Shown: piece after piece, positions 1-8,812 of the stretch
Layout: every line of letters starts with the position of its first letter
How positions within the stretch are numbered: position 1 is the first letter of the stretch
Origin: Flavobacteriales bacterium
GTDB taxonomy: Bacteria; Bacteroidota; Bacteroidia; Flavobacteriales_F; PHOS-HE28
Reading direction: 5' to 3'
DNA: 64,000 bases
NCBI GenBank assembly: GCA_030584065.1
Contig: CP129489.1
Span: forward strand, 892,640-956,639
Position numbers and translations under genes: made by a program
Notes under the pieces: generated by a model
What the model saw: the letters and a program-made list of their open reading frames with translations, nothing else
Told to the model about the DNA's origin: nothing
Database searches by the model: none

Positions 1-861
1 GGCCTTGGGAGCCGCCAGGCGCATGGATGCCGGCACGGCTATGTAGCTGGCGCTGGCGGCAAGGATGGCGAACATGAACCGGTCGCCCGGCGCCGGGGTG
101 ATGAAGCCGCTGAGCCAGGCCACCGCACAGCCGTTGACGAGCGGGGCCAGCACGGCGATCGCGCTCACGAAGAGCCCGTAGCGGCGGAAGGCACCGAAGC
201 GGGCGGCGGTGACCATGCCCATCTCCAGCAGGAAGACCGCCAGGAAGCCCTTGAAGATGTCCGTGGTGAAGGGCTTGATGCCCTCCGCCTGCTTCGTATC
301 GGCCACCATGCCGATGATGAGGCTGCCGATGAGCATGAGCACGCTGCCATTCGTGAGGCTGTGCTTGAGCATGCTGCCCAGCGTGGGGCGCTCGCCCCCC
401 TTGTCATACCGCATCAGGAGCACCATTCCCACGATGATGGCCGGACTCTCCATCAGGGCCATGATCGCCACCATATGGCCGCTGAAGGGCAGATCCTTCG
501 CCTCCAGGAATCCGCTCGCCGCCACGAAGGTCACCGCGCTCACCGACCCGAACGCTGCCGCGATCGCGCCGGCATTCTGGACCCCCAGCTTGCGCTTCAG
601 CAGGAAGAAGACATAGACCGGGATGGCGCTGGCGATGGCCATGCCGAAGACCAGCTCGCCCATGAACTGGGCCGTGAGGTGCTCGTGGGCCAGCTCCTGC
701 CCTCCGCGGAAGCCTATGGCGAACAGCAGGTAGAGGGAGATGAACTTGATGGTGGTGGGCGGTATCTCCAGGTCGCTCTTCACCAGGAAGGCGACGATGC
801 CCAGCACGAAGAAGAGCAGGGTGGGATTGGTGAGGTTGGAGAGGAGGACGGAGAAGTCCAT
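1..861 (-). CDS. sbtA: SbtA-type sodium-dependent bicarbonate transporter, C-terminus cut by window edge
   Basis: The minus strand reads open from an ATG at 861 to the window edge, giving 287 residues without a stop. The start MDFSVLLSNLTNPTLLFF, the segment VKSDLEIPP followed by a YLLFAIGFRGG stretch, and at least eight hydrophobic helices match the SbtA/DUF897 family of inner-membrane Na+/HCO3- symporters. SbtA proteins are usually somewhat longer than 287 residues, so only the C-terminal end is missing. The start lies 10 bp downstream of the MscS stop, so the two genes are probably co-transcribed. A SulP transporter and a carbonic anhydrase lie within 6 kb, which supports a role in bicarbonate uptake. 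The family call is firm; substrate and affinity are inferred. Confidence 0.85.
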   Translation of the reverse strand, partial: MDFSVLLSNLTNPTLLFFVLGIVAFLVKSDLEIPPTTIKFISLYLLFAIGFRGGQELAHEHLTAQFMGELVFGMAIASAIPVYVFFLLKRKLGVQNAGAIAAAFGSVSAVTFVAASGFLEAKDLPFSGHMVAIMALMESPAIIVGMVLLMRYDKGGERPTLGSMLKHSLTNGSVLMLIGSLIIGMVADTKQAEGIKPFTTDIFKGFLAVFLLEMGMVTAARFGAFRRYGLFVSAIAVLAPLVNGCAVAWLSGFITPAPGDRFMFAILAASASYIAVPASMRLAAPKA

Positions 862-871
862 GGGGCGCGAC

Positions 872-1387
872 CTAGGGCCGATCGGGTTCGGTGACGGTGA
901 AGGAGGACTTCAGCAGCACTGAGTTGGGCACCGTGGTCATTGCGCCGTGATCCTGCCGGATGAAGGTGAAAAAGTAGGAGATGTCCGTGAGTACTCCCTC
1001 TACATCCTGTTCGCCATCCTTCAGCCGGATGCGGTCGCCGATCTTGACCGGGTGCTGGAAGAAGAGAACCAGGAAAGCCGTGATGTTCGACAGGATCGAC
1101 ATCTCAGCGAAGAAGGCCACGCCCAGGACCGTGAACGCAGAGGCCGCGAACAACAGGATCTCGTTCTGCTTCACGCCCCAGATGGCGGTGAGCACCACGG
1201 TGATCAGGAGCAAGAGCAGCAGGCGGATCAGGCGCATCACCTCGCGCTCCTCCTTGACCTTGTAGGCGAGCTTCAATACGGCGCTGCGCACAAGCCAGCG
1301 GGAGACGGTCTTCAGGAAGAGGAATGCCGCCAAGGCGATGGCCGTCTCGATCAGCTGGATCCGATGGCCTGAGATGAATTCGTCCAT
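872..1387 (-). CDS. Small MscS-type mechanosensitive ion channel
   Basis: The product has 171 residues. Two N-terminal hydrophobic segments (about residues 10-30 and 48-70) are followed by an MscS pore helix and beta domain: FAASAFTVLGVAFFAEMS, then HPVKIGDRIRLKDGEQDVEGVL and a conserved VPNSVLLKS segment. This is a minimal MscS family protein without the long C-terminal vestibule domain of E. coli MscS. The reading frame is open further upstream, but the ATG at 1387, preceded by a CGGAGGAAG ribosome-binding site, gives the natural membrane start and leaves a short divergent promoter region before the TetR gene. It heads an apparent operon with sbtA. The pairing suggests an osmotic or ion-balance role coupled to Na+/bicarbonate uptake, which is inference. 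Confidence 0.85.
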   Translation of the reverse strand: MDEFISGHRIQLIETAIALAAFLFLKTVSRWLVRSAVLKLAYKVKEEREVMRLIRLLLLLLITVVLTAIWGVKQNEILLFAASAFTVLGVAFFAEMSILSNITAFLVLFFQHPVKIGDRIRLKDGEQDVEGVLTDISYFFTFIRQDHGAMTTVPNSVLLKSSFTVTEPDRP

Positions 1388-1447
1388 GCGTGGGGCTTCC
1401 TCCGGCGGGGCGAAGTAAGTGAAACTATCCGGAAGGTTAAGTAATAC

Positions 1448-1455
1448 TATATTCG
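1448..1455 (+). promoter_or_regulatory. Putative Bacteroidota -7 box for the tetR-icd operon
   Basis: TATATTCG sits 8 bp before the ATG at 1464 and resembles the Bacteroidota primary-sigma -7 element TAnnTTTG. No clear -33 TTG is seen at the expected distance, so this is a weak call. Confidence 0.35.
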
Positions 1456-1463
1456 CCCCCGCA

Positions 1464-2162
1464 ATGGCCGCCGCGCGCCTCCACCTCCGCCCCGATACGG
1501 CCTTGTCCCTCAAGGATCCCGAATCCACGGAGCTCGGCCAACGCATGCTGGAGGAGGGGCTTGGGCTCATGAACGAGCTCGGTCTGGAGGCCTTCACCTT
1601 CCGGAAGCTCGCGGACCGCATGGGCAGCACGGAGGTCACGCTCTACAAGTACTTCCCCAACAAGCAGCGGCTCCTCCAGTACTACTACCAGCTCTATTGG
1701 CTCTGGCTGCGGCAGGTATGCGGCCGCATCGCCGAGCGCGCGCGCGACCCGCGTGAGGCACTGGAGGAGATCGTGGAGGCCATCTGCGGCGTCTGGCCCA
1801 AGCCACTGCCGCCGCTCCAACTCGACCCGCACGCCCTGCGTCGCCTGGTGATCGAGGAGGGCATGAAGAGCTACCTGCACAAGAATGTGGATGACGACAA
1901 TGCCCGGCGCCTCTTCATGCCCTACAAGGAGCTCAGCGCCTTCATGGCCGAGCGCTTGGTGGCCTGCCGCGCCGATGTGCCCTGGCCGCGCTCCTTCGCC
2001 ACCACGGTGATCGAGATGGCGCATAGCCTGCCTTTCGCCATGGAGCACCTGCCCTCGCTCACCGAGCTCAGCAGCCGCAAGGACCTCAAGCAACTGGCGC
2101 AGCATCTCCTGCACCGCACCATCACGTACCTGGACCACGCACAACCCCTGAAGAAGAAATGA
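1464..2162 (+). CDS. TetR/AcrR family transcriptional regulator
   Basis: The product has 232 residues. An N-terminal TetR helix-turn-helix is visible at about residues 30-70 (AFTFRKLADRMGSTEVTLYKYF, then PNKQRLL), followed by an all-helical ligand/dimer domain with no recognisable ligand signature. The ATG at 1464 is chosen because it directly follows a -7-like box and avoids overlap with the divergent promoter. The stop overlaps the start of the isocitrate dehydrogenase gene (ATGA, 2159-2162), so the two are translationally coupled. Together with the divergent MscS-SbtA operon this suggests the regulator controls itself, icd and possibly the bicarbonate genes. The ligand is unknown. Confidence 0.85.
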   Translation: MAAARLHLRPDTALSLKDPESTELGQRMLEEGLGLMNELGLEAFTFRKLADRMGSTEVTLYKYFPNKQRLLQYYYQLYWLWLRQVCGRIAERARDPREALEEIVEAICGVWPKPLPPLQLDPHALRRLVIEEGMKSYLHKNVDDDNARRLFMPYKELSAFMAERLVACRADVPWPRSFATTVIEMAHSLPFAMEHLPSLTELSSRKDLKQLAQHLLHRTITYLDHAQPLKKK

Positions 2163-3619
2163 GCCTGACGATCACAGTAGCCAAAGGCGATGGCATCGGC
2201 CCCGAGATCACCGATGCCGTGCTCCGCATCCTCGATGCCGCGCAATGCGGCCTCACCTACGAGCACATCGAGGTGGGCGAGAAGGTCTACCTCTCCGGCA
2301 ACAGCAGTGGCATCCCCGCCGAGGCCTGGGCCGCGCTGCGCCGCAACCCCGTGTTCCTCAAGGGCCCCATCACCACGCCACAGGGCTCGGGCTACAAGAG
2401 CCTCAACGTCACCATCCGCAAGACGCTGGGCCTGTACTCCAACGTGCGCCCGTGCCGCAGCTTCCACCCGTTCGTGCGCACGCAGCACCCGGGCATGGAC
2501 GTGGTGGTGGTGCGCGAGAACGAGGAGGACCTCTACGCGGGCATCGAGCACCGCCAGACCACCGATGTGTTCCAATGCCTCAAGGTGCTCAGCCTGCCCG
2601 GCACCGAGAAGATCATCCGCTACGCCTTCGAGTACGCGCATGCCAACGGCCGCAAGAAGGTGACCTGCCTGGTGAAGGACAATATCATGAAGCTCACCGA
2701 CGGCATGTTCGCCGACATGTTCCGCCGCGTGGGCAAGGAGTATCCCGGCCTGCAGCAGGAGATCCAGATCATCGACATCGGCACCGCGCGCGTGGCCACG
2801 CAGCCCAACCGCTATGATGTGATCGTGACGCTGAACCTCTACGGTGACATCATCAGCGACGTCACCGCAGAGCTCACCGGCAGCGTGGGCATGGCGGGCA
2901 GCGCCAACATCGGCGACCGCATCAGCATGTTCGAGGCCATCCACGGCAGCGCCCCCGACATCGCCGGCCAGGGCATCGCCAACCCCAGCGCCATGCTCAA
3001 CGCGGCCTGCATGATGCTCGTGCACCTGGGCCTGCCCGAGAAGGCGGAGGCCATCCAGAACGCCTGGCTCTGCACGCTGGAGGATGGTCTCCACCCCGGC
3101 GACATCTTCCAGGAGGGCATTTCGAAGAAGCGCGTGGGCACCACCGGGTTCGCCGATGCGGTGATCGAGCGCCTGGGCCGCAAGCCCAAGCAGCTGAGCA
3201 GCGTGGAGATGAAGCACGGAACGGACCTCAAGTTCGTCTACGACCGTCCCGCGGTGAAGCGCGAGCTCTGCGGCGTGGATGTGTTCGTATGCGACCCCTC
3301 AAGCAAGCCCGACGAGCTGGCGGCGCGGCTGCAGAAGGCGTCGCACGGCATGCTGAAGCTGAAGCTGATCACCAACCGCGGCGTGAAGGTGTGGCCCGAG
3401 GGCTTCCCGGAGACCTTCTGCACCGACCACTGGCGCTGCCGCTTCGTGGGGCCCGATGTCGCCATCGATGACAGCAAGGCCACGTACATGCCCATCGGCC
3501 AGCGGCAGGTGGTGCAGCTGCTGCACCTGCTCACCGAGGCGGGCATCGATGTGGTCAAGACGGAGAACCTCTACCTCTTCGACCACGTGCGGGGCTTCTC
3601 GCTGGGGCAGGGGGAGTGA
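2159..3619 (+). CDS. icd: Isocitrate dehydrogenase, long Thermus-like form
   Basis: The product has 486 residues. It belongs to the isocitrate/isopropylmalate dehydrogenase superfamily: the substrate-binding segment SLNVTIRKTLGLYSNVRPCR, the metal-binding segment NLYGDIISDVTAELTG, and HGSAPDIAGQGIANPSAM, which contacts the cofactor, are all present. After about residue 340 there is an extra C-terminal domain of about 140 residues, as in the long Thermus-type enzymes and absent from isopropylmalate dehydrogenase. It would catalyse oxidative decarboxylation of isocitrate to 2-oxoglutarate in the TCA cycle. NADP is the usual cofactor in this subgroup, but I did not resolve NAD versus NADP from sequence. 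The start overlaps the stop of the TetR gene by 4 bp. Confidence 0.85.
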   Translation: MSLTITVAKGDGIGPEITDAVLRILDAAQCGLTYEHIEVGEKVYLSGNSSGIPAEAWAALRRNPVFLKGPITTPQGSGYKSLNVTIRKTLGLYSNVRPCRSFHPFVRTQHPGMDVVVVRENEEDLYAGIEHRQTTDVFQCLKVLSLPGTEKIIRYAFEYAHANGRKKVTCLVKDNIMKLTDGMFADMFRRVGKEYPGLQQEIQIIDIGTARVATQPNRYDVIVTLNLYGDIISDVTAELTGSVGMAGSANIGDRISMFEAIHGSAPDIAGQGIANPSAMLNAACMMLVHLGLPEKAEAIQNAWLCTLEDGLHPGDIFQEGISKKRVGTTGFADAVIERLGRKPKQLSSVEMKHGTDLKFVYDRPAVKRELCGVDVFVCDPSSKPDELAARLQKASHGMLKLKLITNRGVKVWPEGFPETFCTDHWRCRFVGPDVAIDDSKATYMPIGQRQVVQLLHLLTEAGIDVVKTENLYLFDHVRGFSLGQGE

Positions 3620-3657
3620 TGCCATGGCCCTCACGGGCCTGAACCCTTGCCACGCTG

Positions 3658-4536
3658 ATGCGCGCCGACGCCATGCAGAACAGCCTTGACCGCTTCGCCG
3701 GGCGCACGCTCGGGGTGGCCACCATGCACGGCAAGGAGCAGGTGATCGGCCCCGCGCTGATGCGCGTGCTGCCCATCGACGGGGCCGTGGCCATCCCGGA
3801 TGTGGACACCGACCGCTTCGGCGCCTTCAGCGGCGAGGTGGCGCGCGACCTGGATCCCGTGGAGGCCTGCATCGCCAAGGCGCGCCATGGAGCGGAGGCC
3901 AGCGGGATGGACCTGGTGGTGGCCAGCGAGGGCTCATTCGGTCCGTATCCGCCGGCGCCCTTCATGCCCTGCGACGAGGAGTTCCTGGTGCTCTACGACG
4001 CGCGCGACGGGATGGTCTTCACGCACCGGCATGTCTCGCTGGAAACGGTCTTCGGCGGCGAGGAGGTCCGCGATGAGGCCGGCGCGATGGCCTTCGCGCA
4101 GCGGTTCCGCTTCCCGGAGCATGCCTTGGTTGCGCGGCCCCGCGAGCATTGGCGCCCCGGCGATCCGGTGCACAAGGGCATCACCGATCCGCATCGGCTG
4201 CGCGCCCTGGTCTCCACGCTCGTGGAGGCGCATGGGTCCTGCTGGTTGGAGACGGACATGCGTGCGATGATGAACCCCACGCGCATGCGGGTGATCGGCG
4301 AGACGGCGGAGCGCTTTGCCGATGAGCTGTCTCGCTGCTGCCCGGTGTGCGGGGCCTGCTGGTTCCGCATCACCGGCACGCGGAGCGGGCTGCCCTGCGC
4401 CCTATGCGGATGGCCCACGGAGAGTGTGCGCAGCATGGAGCGCGGTTGCTGGGCGTGCGGCCATGTGCAGTTCGAGGGCCGTCCGGACGGAAGGGTGGAA
4501 GAGGATCCGCAGCACTGCGCACACTGCAACCCCTGA
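3658..4536 (+). CDS. Conserved protein with C-terminal zinc-ribbon-like cysteines (DUF6671-like)
   Basis: The product has 292 residues. The N-terminal 210 residues contain LGVATMHGKEQVIGPAL and VDTDRFGAFSGE, and a VVASEGSFG segment, which I associate with the DUF6671 family. The C-terminal 80 residues carry regularly spaced cysteine pairs (CCPVCGAC, CALCG, CWACGH, CAHC) that would bind one or two zinc ions. No catalytic residues can be named. It follows icd by 38 bp on the same strand and may belong to that transcript; the downstream carbonic anhydrase gene converges on it with only 3 bp between the stops. Function unknown; the DUF assignment is from memory of the motifs. Confidence 0.7.
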   Translation: MRADAMQNSLDRFAGRTLGVATMHGKEQVIGPALMRVLPIDGAVAIPDVDTDRFGAFSGEVARDLDPVEACIAKARHGAEASGMDLVVASEGSFGPYPPAPFMPCDEEFLVLYDARDGMVFTHRHVSLETVFGGEEVRDEAGAMAFAQRFRFPEHALVARPREHWRPGDPVHKGITDPHRLRALVSTLVEAHGSCWLETDMRAMMNPTRMRVIGETAERFADELSRCCPVCGACWFRITGTRSGLPCALCGWPTESVRSMERGCWACGHVQFEGRPDGRVEEDPQHCAHCNP

Positions 4537-4539
4537 GGC

Positions 4540-5196
4540 TCAGTCCAGGTTGTCGAACCGGTAGATCGGGTCGATCTCAGCACCGGCCTCCATCTCGAAG
4601 ACGGTCTTGACCAGCCCGTCGCTCAGGCGATAGACCCATCCGTGCAGGTGCGGGCCGCCGCGCTCCTTCCAGGCTTTCTGGATGATGCTGGTCTTCGAGA
4701 GGTCGAGCACCTGCTCCTGCACATTGAGCTCCACCAGGCGGTCGAGGCGCGACTGCTCATCGGGTTGCGCGTCCACCTCCGCCTTGTGCAGGCGATAGAC
4801 GTCCTTGATGTTGCGCAGCCATTTGTTGATGAGGCCCAGCGATTGATGGGTCATGGCCGCCTGCACGCCGCCGCATCCGTAGTGGCCGCATACGATGACG
4901 TGCTTCACCTTCAGGTATTCCACGGCATACTGGAGCACGCTCAGCAGGTTGAGGTCGGTGTGCACCACCATGTTGGCGATGTTGCGGTGCACGAAGATCT
5001 CTCCGGGCTGGGTGCCGGTGATGTCGTTGGCGGGCACCCGGCTGTCGCTGCAGCCGATCCAGAGGAATTCGGGGCGTTGCACCTTTTCCAGCCGGTGGAA
5101 GAATTCAGGGTCACGGGTAACCGTGTCCTCGGCCCAGGCCTTGTTGTTGAGGAGAAGTCGGCGGTAGCTATCCATGGTTGTTCGGGTTTCGTTCAT
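4540..5196 (-). CDS. can: Beta-class carbonic anhydrase
   Basis: The product has 218 residues, close to the family norm. The zinc ligands and catalytic pair are intact: C49, D51 and R53 in CSDSR, then H105 and C108 in HYGCGG, with the conserved HRNIAN segment between. It interconverts CO2 and bicarbonate in the cytoplasm. Its ATG overlaps the stop of the upstream SulP gene (ATGA at 5193-5196), so transporter and enzyme are translationally coupled. Linked SulP and carbonic anhydrase genes are known in marine flavobacteria, where they have been connected to bicarbonate supply for anaplerotic carboxylation. The upstream sbtA strengthens that reading here. Confidence 0.95.
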   Translation of the reverse strand: MNETRTTMDSYRRLLLNNKAWAEDTVTRDPEFFHRLEKVQRPEFLWIGCSDSRVPANDITGTQPGEIFVHRNIANMVVHTDLNLLSVLQYAVEYLKVKHVIVCGHYGCGGVQAAMTHQSLGLINKWLRNIKDVYRLHKAEVDAQPDEQSRLDRLVELNVQEQVLDLSKTSIIQKAWKERGGPHLHGWVYRLSDGLVKTVFEMEAGAEIDPIYRFDNLD

Positions 5197-6752
5197 TGAG
5201 GGTCGGCCAGCATCGTGCCCGGTCGGCGCGCTTCCCCGGGCTTGGGCGGGAAGTTCATGAGCTGCACCCGTATGCCGCGGTCCGGTGCCGCCAGGGTGAA
5301 CTCCTCGATGATCTCGCGCACGTCGGGATCGAGGTCCAGCGATCGGCCGGCATCGATCACAACCCGGGCTTTGTCAGGCAGGGCATGCAACGTGCGCTTG
5401 ATTCCAGCCTTGTTCAGGAAGGTGACGTCCTCACTGAGCGTGATGTACACCGGCATGCCCGGCTTGTAACGGTTGGGGTCGAAGTGGAAGGGCACCTTGT
5501 AGTTCTTCCAGAGGATGTGGATGAACGCCACGATCAGGCCGAGGATGACGCCTCGCAGCAGATCGTTGGTAACCGCCATGAAGCCCACGGTGATCAGGAA
5601 GGGGAGGAACTGGGGCAGCCCTTGCTTCCACATGGAGGTATACAGGGAAGGCTTCGTGAGCTTGTAGCCTACGAGCAGGAGGACCGCCGCGAGGCTGGCC
5701 AAGGGCACGAGCCGCAGTAGGCCGGCGATGGTGAATACCGACACCAGGAGCCAAGCGCCGTGGAGGATGGCCGAGAGCTTGGTCTGGCCGCCGCTCTGGA
5801 TGTTGGCCGAGCTGCGGACCACGACCTGCGTAAGGGGCAGACCGCCCAGGAGTCCGCTGAGCATGTTGCCGGCTCCTTGGGCGAAGAGCTCCCGGTTGGC
5901 CGGTGTGATGCGTTTCTGCGGGTCCAGCTTGTCCGTGGCCTCCACGCACAGCAGCGTCTCGATGCTGGCTACAACGGCCAGCGTGAAGGCAATGCGCCAG
6001 AACGCGGGATCGGCGATTCCGGAGAAGGATGGCAGCACGTATGACCCCAGGTCCGTGAGGTCGGGCAGCTGCACATAGTGTCCGGCATCGATGGCCAGTG
6101 CGGGGATTCCGCTGAAGCCCAGTGCCATGAGGATGCCCAAGGCCACCGCGAGCAGCGGGCCCGGTACATAGCGCAGCACCTGGTTCCGCTGGATGGCGGG
6201 CCGTTCCCAGAGCAGCATGAGCCCAAGGCAAGCGAGAGTGATGAGCAGTGCTCCCCAGCTGGGGTTCTGAAGGGCCACGCCGATTTCCTGGAAGGTATTG
6301 AGCTTGTCAGGCTGCTCGAAGCTCTCGTCGCCCATGGGGTCCTGGTCATCCCCAAAGGCGTGCGGGATCTGCTTCAGGATGATGATGACGCCGATGCCGG
6401 CCAGCATGCCCTTGATGACGGAACTCGGGAAGTAATAGGCGATGATGCCTGCCCGCGCGGCACCGAGCCCAAGCTGGATGGCACCGGCCACCACCACGGC
6501 ACCCAGCAGGACCTCGAAGGAGCCGAGTTCCGTGATCCCCATGGCCACGATGGCCGTGAGCCCGGCGGCTGGGCCGCTGACGCCCAAGGGCGATCCGCTC
6601 ATGGCCCCCACCACCAGCCCGCCGATGACCCCCGCGATGATGCCCGAAACGGGCGGTGCCCCGGAGGCCACGGCGATGCCCAGGCAGAGCGGAAGCGCAA
6701 CGAGGAAGACGACCAGCGATGCAGGAAGGTCCTGCTTCAATTTCGAGAGCAT
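5193..6752 (-). CDS. SulP family anion/bicarbonate transporter
   Basis: The product has 519 residues. The start [20 protein letters not shown] followed by [13 protein letters not shown] matches the SulP transport domain, with about 10-14 membrane helices running to about residue 400. A C-terminal STAS-like segment follows ([16 protein letters not shown], then RVVIDAGRS, about residues 430-505). SulP proteins move sulfate, bicarbonate or other anions. The 4-bp overlap with a carbonic anhydrase gene makes bicarbonate the best guess, similar to the BicA idea in cyanobacteria, but sequence alone does not settle the substrate. Confidence 0.9.
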   Translation of the reverse strand: MLSKLKQDLPASLVVFLVALPLCLGIAVASGAPPVSGIIAGVIGGLVVGAMSGSPLGVSGPAAGLTAIVAMGITELGSFEVLLGAVVVAGAIQLGLGAARAGIIAYYFPSSVIKGMLAGIGVIIILKQIPHAFGDDQDPMGDESFEQPDKLNTFQEIGVALQNPSWGALLITLACLGLMLLWERPAIQRNQVLRYVPGPLLAVALGILMALGFSGIPALAIDAGHYVQLPDLTDLGSYVLPSFSGIADPAFWRIAFTLAVVASIETLLCVEATDKLDPQKRITPANRELFAQGAGNMLSGLLGGLPLTQVVVRSSANIQSGGQTKLSAILHGAWLLVSVFTIAGLLRLVPLASLAAVLLLVGYKLTKPSLYTSMWKQGLPQFLPFLITVGFMAVTNDLLRGVILGLIVAFIHILWKNYKVPFHFDPNRYKPGMPVYITLSEDVTFLNKAGIKRTLHALPDKARVVIDAGRSLDLDPDVREIIEEFTLAAPDRGIRVQLMNFPPKPGEARRPGTMLADPQ

Positions 6753-6824
6753 GCGAAATAGGATATGGCAACAACCGTCGACGGATGCCGGATGCGGACC
6801 CCGGCTACTGGCACAGCGCAGGTA

Positions 6825-7139
6825 TCAACCGCGCTTCGGCGGCGGTACGGCGACCTGGCTGAACATGCGCACGGGGCATCCCCAGTCCGCCGTTGGCGGA
6901 TGCAGGTCATGCTCATCACGGCCTGAGCAGTCCAGGCAAACGTGGAATTCATGCGTGTGCTTAACCACCTCCTCTTCCAGCAGCGGGGCGGTCTGCATCC
7001 CAAGGTCGCTCCATTCCGTTGAGCACATCGCACCCATGAGCTGGGGCGTGAAGAGCAGGAAGGCGCTCAGCAACAGGGCCTCGGCCCACCGCGTGGCGGT
7101 GCGCTTGAGTGCACTCATTCCTGTCCTGCTCGGGCTCAT
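6825..7139 (-). CDS. Small hypothetical protein with one N-terminal membrane segment
   Basis: About 104 residues. A hydrophobic stretch (EALLLSAFLLFTPQLMGAM) near residues 20-40 looks like a signal peptide or membrane anchor. The remainder has few features apart from HEFHVCLDCSGRDEHD, where cysteines and histidines cluster and could bind metal. The ATG at 7139 is chosen because a -7-like TATTTTCG lies just upstream. No family recognised. The frame carries a plausible leader, which is the main reason to believe it is real. Confidence 0.5.
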   Translation of the reverse strand: MSPSRTGMSALKRTATRWAEALLLSAFLLFTPQLMGAMCSTEWSDLGMQTAPLLEEEVVKHTHEFHVCLDCSGRDEHDLHPPTADWGCPVRMFSQVAVPPPKRG

Positions 7140-7149
7140 CTTTCGGCCG

Positions 7150-7157
7150 CGAAAATA
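7150..7157 (-). promoter_or_regulatory. Putative Bacteroidota -7 box
   Basis: On the minus strand the sequence reads TATTTTCG, 10 bp before the ATG at 7139, close to the TAnnTTTG consensus. No -33 element was confirmed. Confidence 0.35.
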
Positions 7158-7190
7158 GCGGCCCATGCCCAGCCCGCAGGGGGCATCGGG

Positions 7191-7577
7191 TCAATTAGCA
7201 GAAATTGGCGTAAGCAGCTGCATCACCGGGATTGCCGCACGGAAAACCTGTCCGCCCGGCACGTACCGCATGAGGTAGGTGCCCTCCATGCGCCCGAATG
7301 CGCTCCGCAGGTCGCAGGCGCTGCTGTAGCTGTATTCTTCACCGGGTTGGATCACCGGTGTTTCACCCACCACGCCCGGACCCTCTACTTGACGGGGCGC
7401 TGCCAGACTGTCCCTGATGATCCAATGCCGCCGCAGGAGCTGCACGGCCTCCTTGCCGCGGTTGGCGATCGTGATGCGGTAGCTGAAGATGAAGCGTGCC
7501 GCTTTCGGATCGCTGTGCGCAGGCTCGAATCGGGCCTTGGCCGATACGACGACGCCCCGGGTGGCGACGGTTCCCAT
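7191..7577 (-). CDS. apaG: ApaG family protein (DUF525)
   Basis: The product has 128 residues, the normal length for ApaG. The glycine/proline-rich core is intact: VEGPGVVGETPVIQPGEEYS, then SSACDLRSAFGRMEGTYLM, as in the single fibronectin-like beta-sandwich of this family. ApaG genes are linked in some bacteria to cobalt/magnesium resistance or to apaH; the molecular role is still poorly defined. The gene stands alone here, with a hypothetical membrane protein downstream on the same strand. Confidence 0.93.
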   Translation of the reverse strand: MGTVATRGVVVSAKARFEPAHSDPKAARFIFSYRITIANRGKEAVQLLRRHWIIRDSLAAPRQVEGPGVVGETPVIQPGEEYSYSSACDLRSAFGRMEGTYLMRYVPGGQVFRAAIPVMQLLTPISAN

Positions 7578-7774
7578 GATGCAAGGTTAACGCGCCGGCG
7601 CCCGGGATCGTGCGGCCCTGTGCATCTCATCACCATCAGCCCTGATGCGGGGCAGCCTCCGCCCGCAGCCGGTCGGATCCCGGTGGGCGCACAGAGGGCC
7701 TGTGGATAAGTCCGTCGGATCCCTGAGGGCACCGATTCGGCAATCGCCTACCGTTGCAGCTGAAGCCCACCCCC

Positions 7775-8812
7775 ATGCGCTCGAGCCTCCTCTTCCTGCT
7801 CCTCACCGCCGTGCCTGCTGCGGCCCAGTACAATGGGCCGGAGAGTGTGGAGTATGATCCGGTGGGCGATCGCTACTTCGTGAGCAACACCGCTGCGTCG
7901 GTGATCCGGGTGCGCAGCCAGGCCGGTGACGTGAGCGATTTCGCGAGCGTGAGCCCGGCACCCTATGGACTGGAGATCATGGGCGATGTGCTTTACGCCT
8001 GCAGCGGCGGAAGCGTGAAGGGCTATTCCCTCGCCACCGGCGCGCAGGTCTTCAACCGGAGCCTGGGAGGCAGTTTCCTGAACGGGATCACCACCGATGG
8101 TCAGTACCTGTACGTGACCGACTTCCCGGCAGCAGCGCAGCGCATCTACAAGGTGGATCCCGTGGCGAATACGCATACCACGCTGGTGGCCAATACCGGA
8201 GGGCAGCCCAACGGCATCGTGTGGGACTCTGTGGGCAATCGCTTGGTGGTGGTCTTCTGGGGCGCCAATGCACCGATCAAGTCGTACGATCGGGACACCG
8301 GAGCATCCGCCACCCTGGTAGCCAATACCGGCCTCACGCAGATCGATGGCGTCACCATCGATTGCCTGGGCCGGTTCCTGGTGGCCTCCTGGTCGCCCGA
8401 CCGCATCACGCAATACGAGCCCACCTTCTCCGCGCCGGGAGTGGACCTCGCCGTTCCGGGATTGAACAACCCGGCTGACATCGACTTCGACGCGGTGAAC
8501 CATCGCGTTTGCATCCCCAACAGCGGCAACAACACGGTGACGCTGTTCGACATCGACTGTTCGCTGGGCGTTGATCCCGCGCCGCGAGGGGGGGCGCTCA
8601 AGGCCGTGCCGAACCCCACCATGGGACTCGTTCGCATCGAGCCGGCCCTGCAGCGCGATGAGCCCTACCTGCTCCTTGATGCGCGCGGATTGCTGGTGGG
8701 GGGCGGTACCATCCGTCAGGGCGCGATGCTGGACATCAGCAGGATACCGGCTGGCCTTTACACCATCGAGTTCACCCGGTTGAAGCAGCGCATCCGGGTC
8801 TTGAAAGAGTGA
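7775..8812 (+). CDS. Secreted NHL/SMP-30-like beta-propeller protein with T9SS type A sorting domain
   Basis: The product has 345 residues if started at the ATG at 7775, which puts a clean signal peptide (MRSSLLFLLLTAVPAAAQ) at the N-terminus. The body consists of repeating blades such as GPESVEYDPVGDRYFVSNT, NGIVWDSVGNRLVVVFW and IDGVTIDCLGRFLVAS, typical of NHL or SMP-30-like propellers. The last 70 residues (LKAVPNPTMGLVRIEP through IPAGLYTIEF) form a type A T9SS C-terminal domain, so the protein should be exported and perhaps surface-attached. Its stop abuts that of the convergent gene (TGATCA at 8810-8815). No enzyme motif was found. Confidence 0.85.
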   Translation: MRSSLLFLLLTAVPAAAQYNGPESVEYDPVGDRYFVSNTAASVIRVRSQAGDVSDFASVSPAPYGLEIMGDVLYACSGGSVKGYSLATGAQVFNRSLGGSFLNGITTDGQYLYVTDFPAAAQRIYKVDPVANTHTTLVANTGGQPNGIVWDSVGNRLVVVFWGANAPIKSYDRDTGASATLVANTGLTQIDGVTIDCLGRFLVASWSPDRITQYEPTFSAPGVDLAVPGLNNPADIDFDAVNHRVCIPNSGNNTVTLFDIDCSLGVDPAPRGGALKAVPNPTMGLVRIEPALQRDEPYLLLDARGLLVGGGTIRQGAMLDISRIPAGLYTIEFTRLKQRIRVLKE

